Assembly (NCBI GenBank): GCA_029938715.1
Contig: JAOZUK010000033.1
Coordinates: 1 to 34,632, forward strand
Source: Bacteroidales bacterium
GTDB taxonomy: Bacteria; Bacteroidota; Bacteroidia; Bacteroidales; GCA-2748055
Direction: 5' to 3'
Length of the DNA stretch: 34,632 bases
How positions within the stretch are numbered: the first letter of the stretch is position 1; every line of letters begins with the position of its first letter. Under the pieces are notes generated by a model, which was not told the DNA's origin, made no database searches, and saw only the letters and a list, made by a program, of their open reading frames with translations. This document shows, piece after piece, positions 6,973 to 15,103 of the stretch. The position numbers and the translations under genes are program-made.

Positions 6973-7523
6973 TGAAAAAATCAGTTGCATGCCTGATAAT
7001 GACGATAATATTGCCCTTCACGATTCAGGGACAGGGAAAATATCTTACCAATAATGGGGTCATCAGCTTCTATTCTCATACCATCGTAGAAGATATTACA
7101 GCAGTAAACAATGAGGTGGCTGCTGTTATTGACGGATCCTCTGGCGAAGTAGTAATTATTTTGAAAATGACGCAGTTTCAATTCGAAAAAAAGATGATGC
7201 AGGAGCATTTCAATGAGAACTATTTGGAATCCGAAATCTTTCCTAAGGCCACTTTTTCAGGAACAATTCTTAACAATGATGACGTAAAATATAGTATTCC
7301 CGGCCTGTATGAAGTAAAGGTGAAAGGGGAAATGACCATCCATGGTCAAACGAAAACTATATCTGAAGAGGGAACCGTTAAAATAACCTCCTCCGGAATT
7401 GTCTGCAGTACAAAATTTAAGCTCAATCCGGAGGACTATAAAATTAAAATCCCCGGGATGGTTCGAAAAAACATCTCCAAACAGATGGAAATCACAGTAG
7501 AATTACCCTGTGAACTCATTTAA
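6969..7523 (+). CDS. YceI-like periplasmic lipid-binding protein
   Basis: 184 residues with an N-terminal signal peptide (MMKKSVACLIMTIILPFTIQGQ). The YceI/PF04264 lipocalin-like barrel is recognisable: NNGVISFYSHTIVEDITAVN, the FQFEKKMMQEHFNENYLESEIFPKATFSG segment, and a VKGEMTIHGQTKTI strand pair. YceI proteins bind isoprenoid or amphiphilic ligands, and some are linked to respiratory quinone or stress functions. The ATGA overlap with the DUF5777 gene ties it to the cytochrome operon, so it is probably under the same Crp-type control. The ligand cannot be read from sequence. Confidence 0.88.
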   Translation: MMKKSVACLIMTIILPFTIQGQGKYLTNNGVISFYSHTIVEDITAVNNEVAAVIDGSSGEVVIILKMTQFQFEKKMMQEHFNENYLESEIFPKATFSGTILNNDDVKYSIPGLYEVKVKGEMTIHGQTKTISEEGTVKITSSGIVCSTKFKLNPEDYKIKIPGMVRKNISKQMEITVELPCELI

Positions 7524-7525
7524 AG

Positions 7526-7555
7526 GCCATTGAACGTGTTTATTGAATGGCAGTT
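7526..7555. terminator. weak bidirectional terminator between convergent genes
   Basis: GCCATT and AATGGC form a 6-bp stem with a 14-nt loop followed by AGTTTTA, in the 32-bp gap between the YceI-like gene and the phosphorylase-like gene. The stem is short, so the call is tentative. Confidence 0.4.
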
Positions 7556-10500
7556 TTATAATTCAGGGGTAAGCCACACCTGTATCAGAGTGATTTCCCC
7601 TGTTCTTCTAAATATCTTATTGCTATTCAACGGATCGATAGTGTCTCCTGCAATCTTCAGTTCGGAGCCGTCTTTGAGATGCAGCTTGACCTTCCGTTGC
7701 TCAGAAAGGTGGTATTTAACCGGAACCTGACAATAGGTGAATGCCAATGTATCCTTTTCCATTGGAATCACATTTTTGCTATCCTCCAAATCATAACAAA
7801 TAAACTGGTCAGCTTTTGAAAGGAATTCTTGCCTCCTTAGAAGGATGGGGTGAAATACAATTGAGCCCTCCCTGGCCAGGATACCCAGCTCTCCCCACCT
7901 GGCCAGGATATCCTCCTTCACCTGGCCTGTCATTCCTGGTTGCTGGGCACCTTTATTTCCCGGAGAATGTGAATAGGGATCGGTAGGAAATGCTCCGTAA
8001 ACATCGGGATCCTTATTCAATCCTATTCCAGCCCTGATTGCATAATAGTGTTCTACCAATCTACCAAGGATCTCTTTGTTATGGGGCTCTGAATCCGCTA
8101 TATAATAAATGTCGCAAACAGCCAGCAACAATTTGGACACCATATGCCAGTATATGCTTCCCAATCCCTCATACCCATAAAATGTACCTGATCGGCCTGT
8201 AAATGATTGGTGATCGAAAACCTGCTCATAGATATCCAGAATAAGTTGGGTCTCGTCGGTTACCATCTGGGCATATGGCCCGGATAAATTATCAAGAGCC
8301 TCCTTCAGAAGACCCGCATTTCTTAAATTCCCATTAAAATGATATTCTCCATTCAAATCTTCAACCAGAATCTGTTCATTGGATCGGTCAACAAGGGTTT
8401 TCAATAATAGAGAACGCTCAACTAACCCGGATGGAATCCTGTTTTTTTCCATGAAAGAGGGCAGGATGCGATCGGGATAGAGGATATAACTAAACTGGTC
8501 CTCCCGAAACAGTTTGCTATTTCTCAGAGCATCCAGCAGAGATACAGCTTCTTTAGAGGATAAAACGCCCGAACTTAATACCGCTACCTGACCCTCAAGC
8601 ATCTCATACAACCTCCGCAAAAAAAGTTGATCCGCCTCCACACGCATCAGGTTATAAGAGTGGTAGAGCTGATCGCTCCGGGCATTGGACGCAATGGTGA
8701 TTTCCAATGTCCGGAGGGCCTCATCTAGAAATTCCAGGATCTGATCTACTCCGACCTCTACCCTTTTTCCGGAGAATCCATCCAAATAGATACCCTGCCT
8801 GTATTCGCTTCCGGCCTCACCCAACAAATCCATGCACACTTTCATCCCTCTCTCAGAAAGCATGGTTTCGGGGCTATGCAGTTGATTTTTTACAATCTTT
8901 TTAATGCGGATTAAAAGTCCGGCTACCTCCTCAGACATCCGTACGGATTCCTTTGTATAGCTTTTAAACAGATCCAGGCAGAATTTAAGGAATGCCCTAA
9001 GGTAATAGGTAGTGACCATTGAAACACCCGATCCCACCAGGGCATTATTGGCATCGTTCCATTCGGGTCGCTGTGTATTCATCCAGATCCCTGCTCCGGG
9101 AATAAAATTGGACAGTTTAGAAAGCAGTGTAACAAAAAGCTTTTCTGCAAGGTTTACATTCATTACCTGATCACTCTTATCCCAAACCAGCTTTCCATCG
9201 GATCCCAGTGACTTTACCCTTCTGCCAATCTTCTCCTCAAGCATTGTATCAAATAGAATGGTATCACGAGGATCGCTTAGAAGTTCTCTGTAAGGTTTAA
9301 TTCTGTAAGGCACATTGGCATAACTGAACAGGTCCTGAGACAAAAGCCTGTGCAGATGTCCGGGATGATGGTCTGTGGATAATTCCAGGAATTTTAGCAG
9401 GTAGACAATCTGGTGGTCTCCCCAGTATCCGATGTTTGACCATGGATCTGAAGGATCAGGAACCTCCCAGTCAATCCCATTGCGGGTGATCCGGTAAGGA
9501 TTGTATCCATCCGGTGTGGATGCATTCACAAATTTAGAGATCATGCTCTCTATATACTCTGGAAATGAAAGGCACAATGCTTCCCAGTTCTGAAATATAT
9601 CGCGCCAGTTCCCCTGGAAGTCCAGGTTTTTACTTCCATCCTCTCTCCGGTTTTCAATGGAAAACTTATTCCATGGCCGGCTGGGATCTCCATGACGACG
9701 GCTAAAGGTAAGTGGCAGGTATTCGTAACAGAGCCGGGTCAGGCCCGGGTCATCCTGATTGCCCGCCAATTCCAGTAAGTCGTTGTACAGGATTCTCTGG
9801 TCGGAAGATTTCAACATGGCATTTGCCTGTTGAACAAGGCCCCTATTGGCTTGAGCAATAAAAGCAAGAAAGTCAGGTATGCCTACTCTATAACCCTCGG
9901 GAAACATCCCACCTCGCATCACATTAAACAGCACATTGGTAAGGTGTCTTGAAGTGCTTAATTCGTCATTGGTGCATTGCAAGGCGTCGGATGCCGCCAG
10001 GATGTGCCCGAGTTCATCGGTGCTCCCTTTGATATGCTCCTTTAACAACTGTCTCAACTCCTTCTTCGATTTGAGGAGCTTTAATAAACCGGCGATATCC
10101 GCTGTATCCTGGTTAACCTCAGCCACAATGCTCCACTCCTTGGTTGCGCCCATGGGGATCTCAACACGGGCATTCAGGAAGTAAGCTCCCCTGGTGGCTT
10201 TGACATCATGCTCTGTGATCAATGGGAAACCCGACCGAAAAGAGTCCAGTTGATTGCTGGAAAGTAAAATTGTTGCATCCTCCAGACCTTCAGACCAAAC
10301 CGTGTTGACCTTCAGGGCTTCACTGGGTTCGGCTGTATCAGAGGGGACAGAACTCAAGCGGTAAATACCAAGTGCAACCTCTGGAATCAACTCCTGCCGT
10401 TTGTAGGCATCCAGCAGGTTGCTGGAACTGGACTGAAGTCCGCTGTCCACATGGCATGGCAGAATATTCTGTAACCCATCCAGTATATCCACCTCAACAC

Positions 10501-11014
10501 CATTTGAACCCTGATTTGTCAGCTTCGCCTGCTTTACGAATCCAAAACGGTCACAGTTATACCAACCATACCTGTAGGTCAGTGAGAGATCTTCATTGAC
10601 CTCTTCAAAAATCAATTTGTTGCCATAGAGGTTCTTATAGATGTTTCTCTTCACTGAATAAACTCCAATCTGCTTACCACCAAGAGGTTCCCATAACTTC
10701 AGGGTTGAATCATGGTTAACAATAAGGATGGTTTTACTACCCGTAATATCCCTGTAATCGTGGATCTTATCCTCCGAATAATAAGGAAATAGGGCAGCTT
10801 CTGAATTCTTCCGCCCCGCAGTCAGGGATCCATTGCTGGAGATAAACATCCACTGGTCAGATGCACTCACGATACTCATGAAAAAATCGGGCATCTGATC
10901 AAAATTTGAGATCTTATAAAACCTCTCCCCGTCCAGATCCACAAATTCACCACCTGTAAATGCTTCATTTACTTTGACAGGGCTATCACCTATGAAGATA
11001 TTACTCCTCTTCAT
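7556..11014 (-). CDS. GH149/GH94-like glucan phosphorylase (probable beta-1,3-glucan phosphorylase)
   Basis: 1152 residues, no signal peptide, so cytoplasmic. The N-terminal third is beta-rich, the middle resembles an (alpha/alpha)6 barrel (GNWRDIFQNWEAL, WSNIGYWGDHQIVYLLKFLEL), and RPEWNDANNALVG holds W652-N653-D654 at the place of the GH94/GH149 catalytic acid. Later RSGTFYGYEGLGSIYWHM resembles the phosphate/active-site loop region. Such enzymes release glucose 1-phosphate from beta-glucan ends. The length of about 1100-1180 residues fits GH149 or GH161 better than GH94 (about 800). It is last in an operon with a GH16 laminarinase-like protein (5-base gap) and a sugar porter, supporting beta-1,3-glucan as substrate. 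Family choice is from memory; another clan GH-Q enzyme is possible. Confidence 0.62.
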   Translation of the reverse strand: MKRSNIFIGDSPVKVNEAFTGGEFVDLDGERFYKISNFDQMPDFFMSIVSASDQWMFISSNGSLTAGRKNSEAALFPYYSEDKIHDYRDITGSKTILIVNHDSTLKLWEPLGGKQIGVYSVKRNIYKNLYGNKLIFEEVNEDLSLTYRYGWYNCDRFGFVKQAKLTNQGSNGVEVDILDGLQNILPCHVDSGLQSSSSNLLDAYKRQELIPEVALGIYRLSSVPSDTAEPSEALKVNTVWSEGLEDATILLSSNQLDSFRSGFPLITEHDVKATRGAYFLNARVEIPMGATKEWSIVAEVNQDTADIAGLLKLLKSKKELRQLLKEHIKGSTDELGHILAASDALQCTNDELSTSRHLTNVLFNVMRGGMFPEGYRVGIPDFLAFIAQANRGLVQQANAMLKSSDQRILYNDLLELAGNQDDPGLTRLCYEYLPLTFSRRHGDPSRPWNKFSIENRREDGSKNLDFQGNWRDIFQNWEALCLSFPEYIESMISKFVNASTPDGYNPYRITRNGIDWEVPDPSDPWSNIGYWGDHQIVYLLKFLELSTDHHPGHLHRLLSQDLFSYANVPYRIKPYRELLSDPRDTILFDTMLEEKIGRRVKSLGSDGKLVWDKSDQVMNVNLAEKLFVTLLSKLSNFIPGAGIWMNTQRPEWNDANNALVGSGVSMVTTYYLRAFLKFCLDLFKSYTKESVRMSEEVAGLLIRIKKIVKNQLHSPETMLSERGMKVCMDLLGEAGSEYRQGIYLDGFSGKRVEVGVDQILEFLDEALRTLEITIASNARSDQLYHSYNLMRVEADQLFLRRLYEMLEGQVAVLSSGVLSSKEAVSLLDALRNSKLFREDQFSYILYPDRILPSFMEKNRIPSGLVERSLLLKTLVDRSNEQILVEDLNGEYHFNGNLRNAGLLKEALDNLSGPYAQMVTDETQLILDIYEQVFDHQSFTGRSGTFYGYEGLGSIYWHMVSKLLLAVCDIYYIADSEPHNKEILGRLVEHYYAIRAGIGLNKDPDVYGAFPTDPYSHSPGNKGAQQPGMTGQVKEDILARWGELGILAREGSIVFHPILLRRQEFLSKADQFICYDLEDSKNVIPMEKDTLAFTYCQVPVKYHLSEQRKVKLHLKDGSELKIAGDTIDPLNSNKIFRRTGEITLIQVWLTPEL

Positions 11015-11019
11015 ATCAA

Positions 11020-12327
11020 TTACCTCCGTTCATAAACACGTACATAGTCAATCACCACCTGTTGCGAAGTCACAGACTCATCCATGCCCTGGGCTCCTCC
11101 CCAGCCTCCACCCATGGCAAGGTTCAGAATAATGTTCTGAGGTTCATTGTAGGGCCAGGTCAGCGAATCAGAAGTATCTTCATAGGTAAAATAATGCACA
11201 TCATCCACAAACGCCTTGATGTACTCCGGAGTCCATTCAATGGCATATAAATGATATTCACTATTCATGGATTTAACTTCGGTAATGCCTGTGGGTTGGT
11301 TATTGAGTTTGAAATAGTATGCCCCACAGTGAACCGAAGCGTGGTGAAGCCCATCACCGGTCAGATCATCAATCTCAAATCCCACACACTCCAGAATGTC
11401 GATCTCCCCGCAGTAGGGCCATGATAGCTCATCCACATATTTATCACCCAGCATCCAGCCGGCCGTCCAATTTCCCTTCTCCACAGGCACCTTTGCCCTC
11501 ATTTCGATCCTTCCATACACAAAGCTGGTCTTTCCCCTTGTGGTTAACCTTGCAGAAGTCCACTTCTCCCCCATATGGTTTTTATGTGATTCTATGATCA
11601 GGTTCCCGTTTTCTATGCGGGCATTTTCCTTGTTGCCCTCTGTATAGTATTGCAATTCGTTGTTGCCCCAGCCCCAGTTTCCGATATCGTAGGTCCACTT
11701 TGCCAGATCGGGCTGATCTCCCTTGTCAAACTCATCGGACCAGACAACCACCCATTCATCCCCTTTTGTGTTCTGCATTAACATCTCAGGGGAACCCTGG
11801 TGCTTCTTAAGCAGTGTGAAATTGATCCAGTCCACACGGGCTTCTCCCCCCTGAATATGCAACCTCATTTTATGTATTCCACTGTTAAGAGGTGTTCCAT
11901 CCTTGTGGACAGTAATCAGCTGGTCCTTTTGATCTGAAACCGGAAACTCCAGGGACCCTGTAACGTTAAAGGTTCGACCATCCTTGTTGTCGATGTAGTC
12001 TTCCAGCCAGCAGGTGACAGGGAGCTCTGATCCGGCAGCAAGGCGGACCTCTGTCTTATATCTTCCGGGGACCCGGATGGGTACATCAACTGTAAGCCAG
12101 CCATCCTCTGGCACCTTAATAACCTGATCGCCAGACTCCAGTGTAACAACCTCCACATCAGTGTTTGAACCTGTATGGTTTTCCATTTCAACCCTCACTT
12201 CCGTTGTCTTATCACCTGCAGATTGTGACTGCTTTGAGGAATTTCCATCACCAGTTTGGTTACAAGAAAAGAGAGAGGTAGCAATGATCAATATTGAACC
12301 CAGTGCGCTTGCGGATAGCGTTTTCAT
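11020..12327 (-). CDS. GH16 beta-glucanase (laminarinase-like) lipoprotein with CBM6-like domain
   Basis: About 435 residues with a lipoprotein signal ending ATSLFSC (C22); an ATG at 12339 would add four residues. An N-terminal beta-sandwich domain (about 50-170; VDVPIRVPGRYKTEV ... GIHKMRLHIQGGEARVDWINF) resembles CBM6-type sugar-binding modules. The C-terminal GH16 domain (about 185-435) begins WSDEFDKG and contains the GEIDILE catalytic motif (nucleophile E308, acid/base E313), then NIILNLAMGGGWGG and a terminal VIDYVRVYE strand. It should cut beta-1,3 (or mixed-linkage) glucan in the periplasm or at the cell surface. The gene lies 19 bases after the sugar-porter stop and 5 before the phosphorylase-like gene, in one operon. 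Confidence 0.9.
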   Translation of the reverse strand: MKTLSASALGSILIIATSLFSCNQTGDGNSSKQSQSAGDKTTEVRVEMENHTGSNTDVEVVTLESGDQVIKVPEDGWLTVDVPIRVPGRYKTEVRLAAGSELPVTCWLEDYIDNKDGRTFNVTGSLEFPVSDQKDQLITVHKDGTPLNSGIHKMRLHIQGGEARVDWINFTLLKKHQGSPEMLMQNTKGDEWVVVWSDEFDKGDQPDLAKWTYDIGNWGWGNNELQYYTEGNKENARIENGNLIIESHKNHMGEKWTSARLTTRGKTSFVYGRIEMRAKVPVEKGNWTAGWMLGDKYVDELSWPYCGEIDILECVGFEIDDLTGDGLHHASVHCGAYYFKLNNQPTGITEVKSMNSEYHLYAIEWTPEYIKAFVDDVHYFTYEDTSDSLTWPYNEPQNIILNLAMGGGWGGAQGMDESVTSQQVVIDYVRVYERR

Positions 12328-12346
12328 ATGATGTATCATTTAGGAT

Positions 12347-13909
12347 TTATGACTTAACAAGTATCTTCTCTAACTCTTCCAGTGACTTCCCTTTGGTTTC
12401 AGGAACAACCATGAGAACAAAGATCAACCCAATGGCCCCGAAAATTCCATAAATAAGAAATGTCCCGGAAGTACCCAATGTGGACAGCTCCCAGGGGAAA
12501 ATCAGCTGTACGGAGAAACTAACAGCCGAGTTTATAAAGCCCACGAAAGAGATTGCCAGACCCCTGATCCAGTTGGGAAACAGTTCCGAGAACAATACCC
12601 ACATCACAGGCCCAAGAGATACGGCAAAAGATGCCACAAATCCTAGGATTCCTATCAATATCAGTAGAGGATTGCTGTCAATGGCCCCGGCGATCAACTC
12701 GGATTCATACTCCTTCAAAATCGAAGGTTCCAGGATTTCATTCAATTTGCGCTTGAACTTCACATCGCTATCAAATTGCTGATCCTGGATCGAGTAGAGT
12801 GCTTCCTTATCCACCCGCTCAGGCATTTGCTCTATGGTATCTGCAGTGAGCTGATAGGTAGCAGCATTAAACCCATAGGCCAGGATAAACATAAAGATTG
12901 CGATTCCAGCCAGTCCGATTCCAAGAAGGGGTTTACGTCCCAATTTGTCAATAAACAGTATGGCCACCAAAGTGAAAACCAGATTGGTAAGCCCCACAAG
13001 AATGGCCTGTGAAAAAGCAGCATCGGTTCCTATTCCGGATTGCTCGAAAATCATCGGTGCATAAAAAAAGACTGAATTAATACCGGTAATTTGCTGCAGT
13101 ATTGCCAATCCTACCCCTATGACCAGCACCAGTTTCAATGCAGGTTGAAACAGTTCCCTGAGCGGGATCTTCTCTTTTTTAGTGGTGGATTGAAGGCTTG
13201 CTTTAATATTTTCGAATTCGAGCCTGGCGTTCTCTTCCTCATTGGCCCTGACCAAAACGGTCATCGCCTCATCGTTTTTCCCTTTCAACATTAACCACCT
13301 TGGACTCCTTGGCACAAAAAACAGGGCAACAAAATAGAGTATTGCCGGCAGAGCCTCCAGCCCTAACATCCATCTCCAGTTGTACTGTTCTATACCCAGT
13401 GTAGCCACCCACGAAGCTTCTGATGATCCCAATCGAAGTATCAGGTAATTGGTGAAAAAGGCCACTGAAATACCCAGTACGATATTCAATTGATTAAAAG
13501 AGACCAACCGGCCCCTCATCTTTGGCGGGGATATTTCAGCAATAAACAGTGGAGCGATAATCAAAGATGATCCCACTCCTATACCTCCTATCATGCGCGC
13601 AATGACCAGGAGTGTGAAATTGGGTGCCAGTGCAGAGCCTACTGCCGAAAATGCAAATAGCACTGCTGCCCATTTTAGTACGGTCCTTCTGCCAATCCGG
13701 TCGCTTACTGGTCCCGCAGCCATCATCGCTAGCGTTGCAAACAGGGTAAGGCTACTCACCGACCAGCCCAGCTGAATTTTTGTCAGGTCAAACTGTGGCT
13801 CGATAAATTTTACAACACCCGATATTACAGAGGCATCGAACCCCATCAGGAATCCTCCCAGGGCAACCGTCAAGGCAACCCGGATGGTAAAGAGCTGATT
13901 TTTTTTCAT
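12347..13909 (-). CDS. MFS sugar porter (sugar:H+ symporter)
   Basis: 520 residues with 12 predicted membrane helices. Sugar-porter signatures are present: DRIGRRTVLKWA after helix 2, VPRSPRWLMLKG before the central loop, LQQITGINSVFFYAP in helix 7, DKLGRKPLLGIG and the C-terminal VPETKGKSLEELE. A long insert of about 60 charged residues (QMPERVDKEALYSIQ...) sits between helices 9 and 10, as often in Bacteroidota members. It would import glucose or short gluco-oligosaccharides across the inner membrane. It is first in the operon with GH16 and the phosphorylase-like gene. A 16-bp dyad 61 bases upstream may be its operator. Confidence 0.9.
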   Translation of the reverse strand: MKKNQLFTIRVALTVALGGFLMGFDASVISGVVKFIEPQFDLTKIQLGWSVSSLTLFATLAMMAAGPVSDRIGRRTVLKWAAVLFAFSAVGSALAPNFTLLVIARMIGGIGVGSSLIIAPLFIAEISPPKMRGRLVSFNQLNIVLGISVAFFTNYLILRLGSSEASWVATLGIEQYNWRWMLGLEALPAILYFVALFFVPRSPRWLMLKGKNDEAMTVLVRANEEENARLEFENIKASLQSTTKKEKIPLRELFQPALKLVLVIGVGLAILQQITGINSVFFYAPMIFEQSGIGTDAAFSQAILVGLTNLVFTLVAILFIDKLGRKPLLGIGLAGIAIFMFILAYGFNAATYQLTADTIEQMPERVDKEALYSIQDQQFDSDVKFKRKLNEILEPSILKEYESELIAGAIDSNPLLILIGILGFVASFAVSLGPVMWVLFSELFPNWIRGLAISFVGFINSAVSFSVQLIFPWELSTLGTSGTFLIYGIFGAIGLIFVLMVVPETKGKSLEELEKILVKS

Positions 13910-13969
13910 TGGATAGCTTTAGTTAAAGTGGATTGAAAGCAAGGTAAGAAAATTGTCTATGTTTTTAAT

Positions 13970-13985
13970 CCCTATCTTGATAGGG
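13970..13985. promoter_or_regulatory. 16-bp palindrome, candidate operator
   Basis: CCCTATCTTGATAGGG has perfect 7-bp arms with a TT spacer. It sits in the 129-bp gap between the sugar-porter operon (leftward) and the PD40 lipoprotein gene (rightward), where one repressor could control either or both. The regulator is not encoded in this window as far as can be told. Confidence 0.5.
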
Positions 13986-14038
13986 TAAAGCCTTCAAAGT
14001 GCATCTTAATAAATATCGATCCCTCAAAATTCCACGGC

Positions 14039-15064
14039 ATGAAACTTTCACTGTCACTCCTCTCCCTTGTTATGCTGGTCGCCACAGCTTGTAATCAAGC
14101 TGTTGAAACCAAGCCAAACGACACACAGTTCCCGCACCTCTCAGGCCCATACCTTGGACAACTTCTCCCCGACTCTATCCCACAGCTCTTTGCCCCTGGA
14201 GTCGTTTCCACAGGCATGTTTACAAGGGATGTGGCCATTACACCCGACGGAAAAGAGATCTACTTCTGTGTATCCATAGGAAACTACACCTACGCCACTA
14301 TTCTCTGCACGAAAGAGGTGAATGGAGAGTGGCTTCCCCCTGAAATAGTCTCCTTTTCGGGCGGACCCGGAGTGATGGATTTTGAACCTGCACTCTCGGT
14401 GGATGGATCCAGGCTCTTTTTCCTATCCAATCGTCCACATGGAGATGAACCGGTGGGGGACCAGGATATCTGGGTGGTGGACAGAACGCCCGAAGGTTGG
14501 AGTACACCTCAAAATCTTGGGGCACCCGTAAATACAGATGGAGGAGAGTTTTTCCCGTCACTGACTTCAAATGGCACACTCTATTTCACCCGCAATAAAA
14601 AAGGCAGTGGCCTAAATCAGATTTACAGAAGCAAATGGGAGGATGGAGCCTTTCAGGAACCCGAGTTGCTTCCCGAGCAGGTAAATTGCGGCACCAACCG
14701 GTTCAATGCCTTTGTAGCGCCCGATGAGAGCTATATGATCGTCCCTGCTACCGGGATGGCCGACGCATTTGATGGAGCGGACTACTACCTTGTTTTCCGC
14801 GATTTGAAAGATCGTTGGACTGAGCCAGTAAACCTTGGAGAGAAGGTAAATCTTGACAATGCAAGGGGATGGTCGCCCTATGTCTCTCCAGATGGCAGAT
14901 TCTTTTTCTTTATGGCTACCCGAACCAATGAAATTGAACAGGCACACTGGAGTTACAACCACCTGATAGAGCTGAATAACTCTCCGGGAAATGGGAATGC
15001 AGATATCTATTGGGTGGATGCTGGATTTATTGAAAAAATGAAAGAAAAAGTAGCAGGTGACTAA
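14039..15064 (+). CDS. PD40 (TolB-like) beta-propeller lipoprotein
   Basis: 341 residues. The signal (MKLSLSLLSLVMLVATAC) gives a lipid-anchored cysteine at residue 18. Repeated PD40/WD40-like blades are visible: ITPDGKEIYFC (~77), LSVDGSRLFFLSNR (~120), LTSNGTLYFTRN (~180), VAPDESYMIVP (~225) and VSPDGRFFFFMATR (~285), together with DIWVVDRTPEGWSTPQNLG. These propellers bind proteins or ligands and often accompany Bacteroidota outer-membrane systems; none of the blades marks an enzyme. It is divergent from the glucan operon and followed 39 bases later by the DUF5916 gene, which has its own promoter element. Confidence 0.85.
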   Translation: MKLSLSLLSLVMLVATACNQAVETKPNDTQFPHLSGPYLGQLLPDSIPQLFAPGVVSTGMFTRDVAITPDGKEIYFCVSIGNYTYATILCTKEVNGEWLPPEIVSFSGGPGVMDFEPALSVDGSRLFFLSNRPHGDEPVGDQDIWVVDRTPEGWSTPQNLGAPVNTDGGEFFPSLTSNGTLYFTRNKKGSGLNQIYRSKWEDGAFQEPELLPEQVNCGTNRFNAFVAPDESYMIVPATGMADAFDGADYYLVFRDLKDRWTEPVNLGEKVNLDNARGWSPYVSPDGRFFFFMATRTNEIEQAHWSYNHLIELNNSPGNGNADIYWVDAGFIEKMKEKVAGD

Positions 15065-15076
15065 GGAGGAAAATAT

Positions 15077-15084
15077 TACTTTTG
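15077..15084 (+). promoter_or_regulatory. -7 promoter element TACTTTTG
   Basis: This is a perfect match to the Bacteroidota TAnnTTTG box in the 39-bp gap before the DUF5916 gene. A transcript from it would start around 15089 and have a leader of only about 15 bases. No clear -33 TTTG is seen. A good AAGGAGGA at 15063-15070 is too far (33 bases) from the GTG to act as its ribosome site. Confidence 0.55.
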
Positions 15085-15103
15085 GGAACCAATCCCAACC
15101 ACT

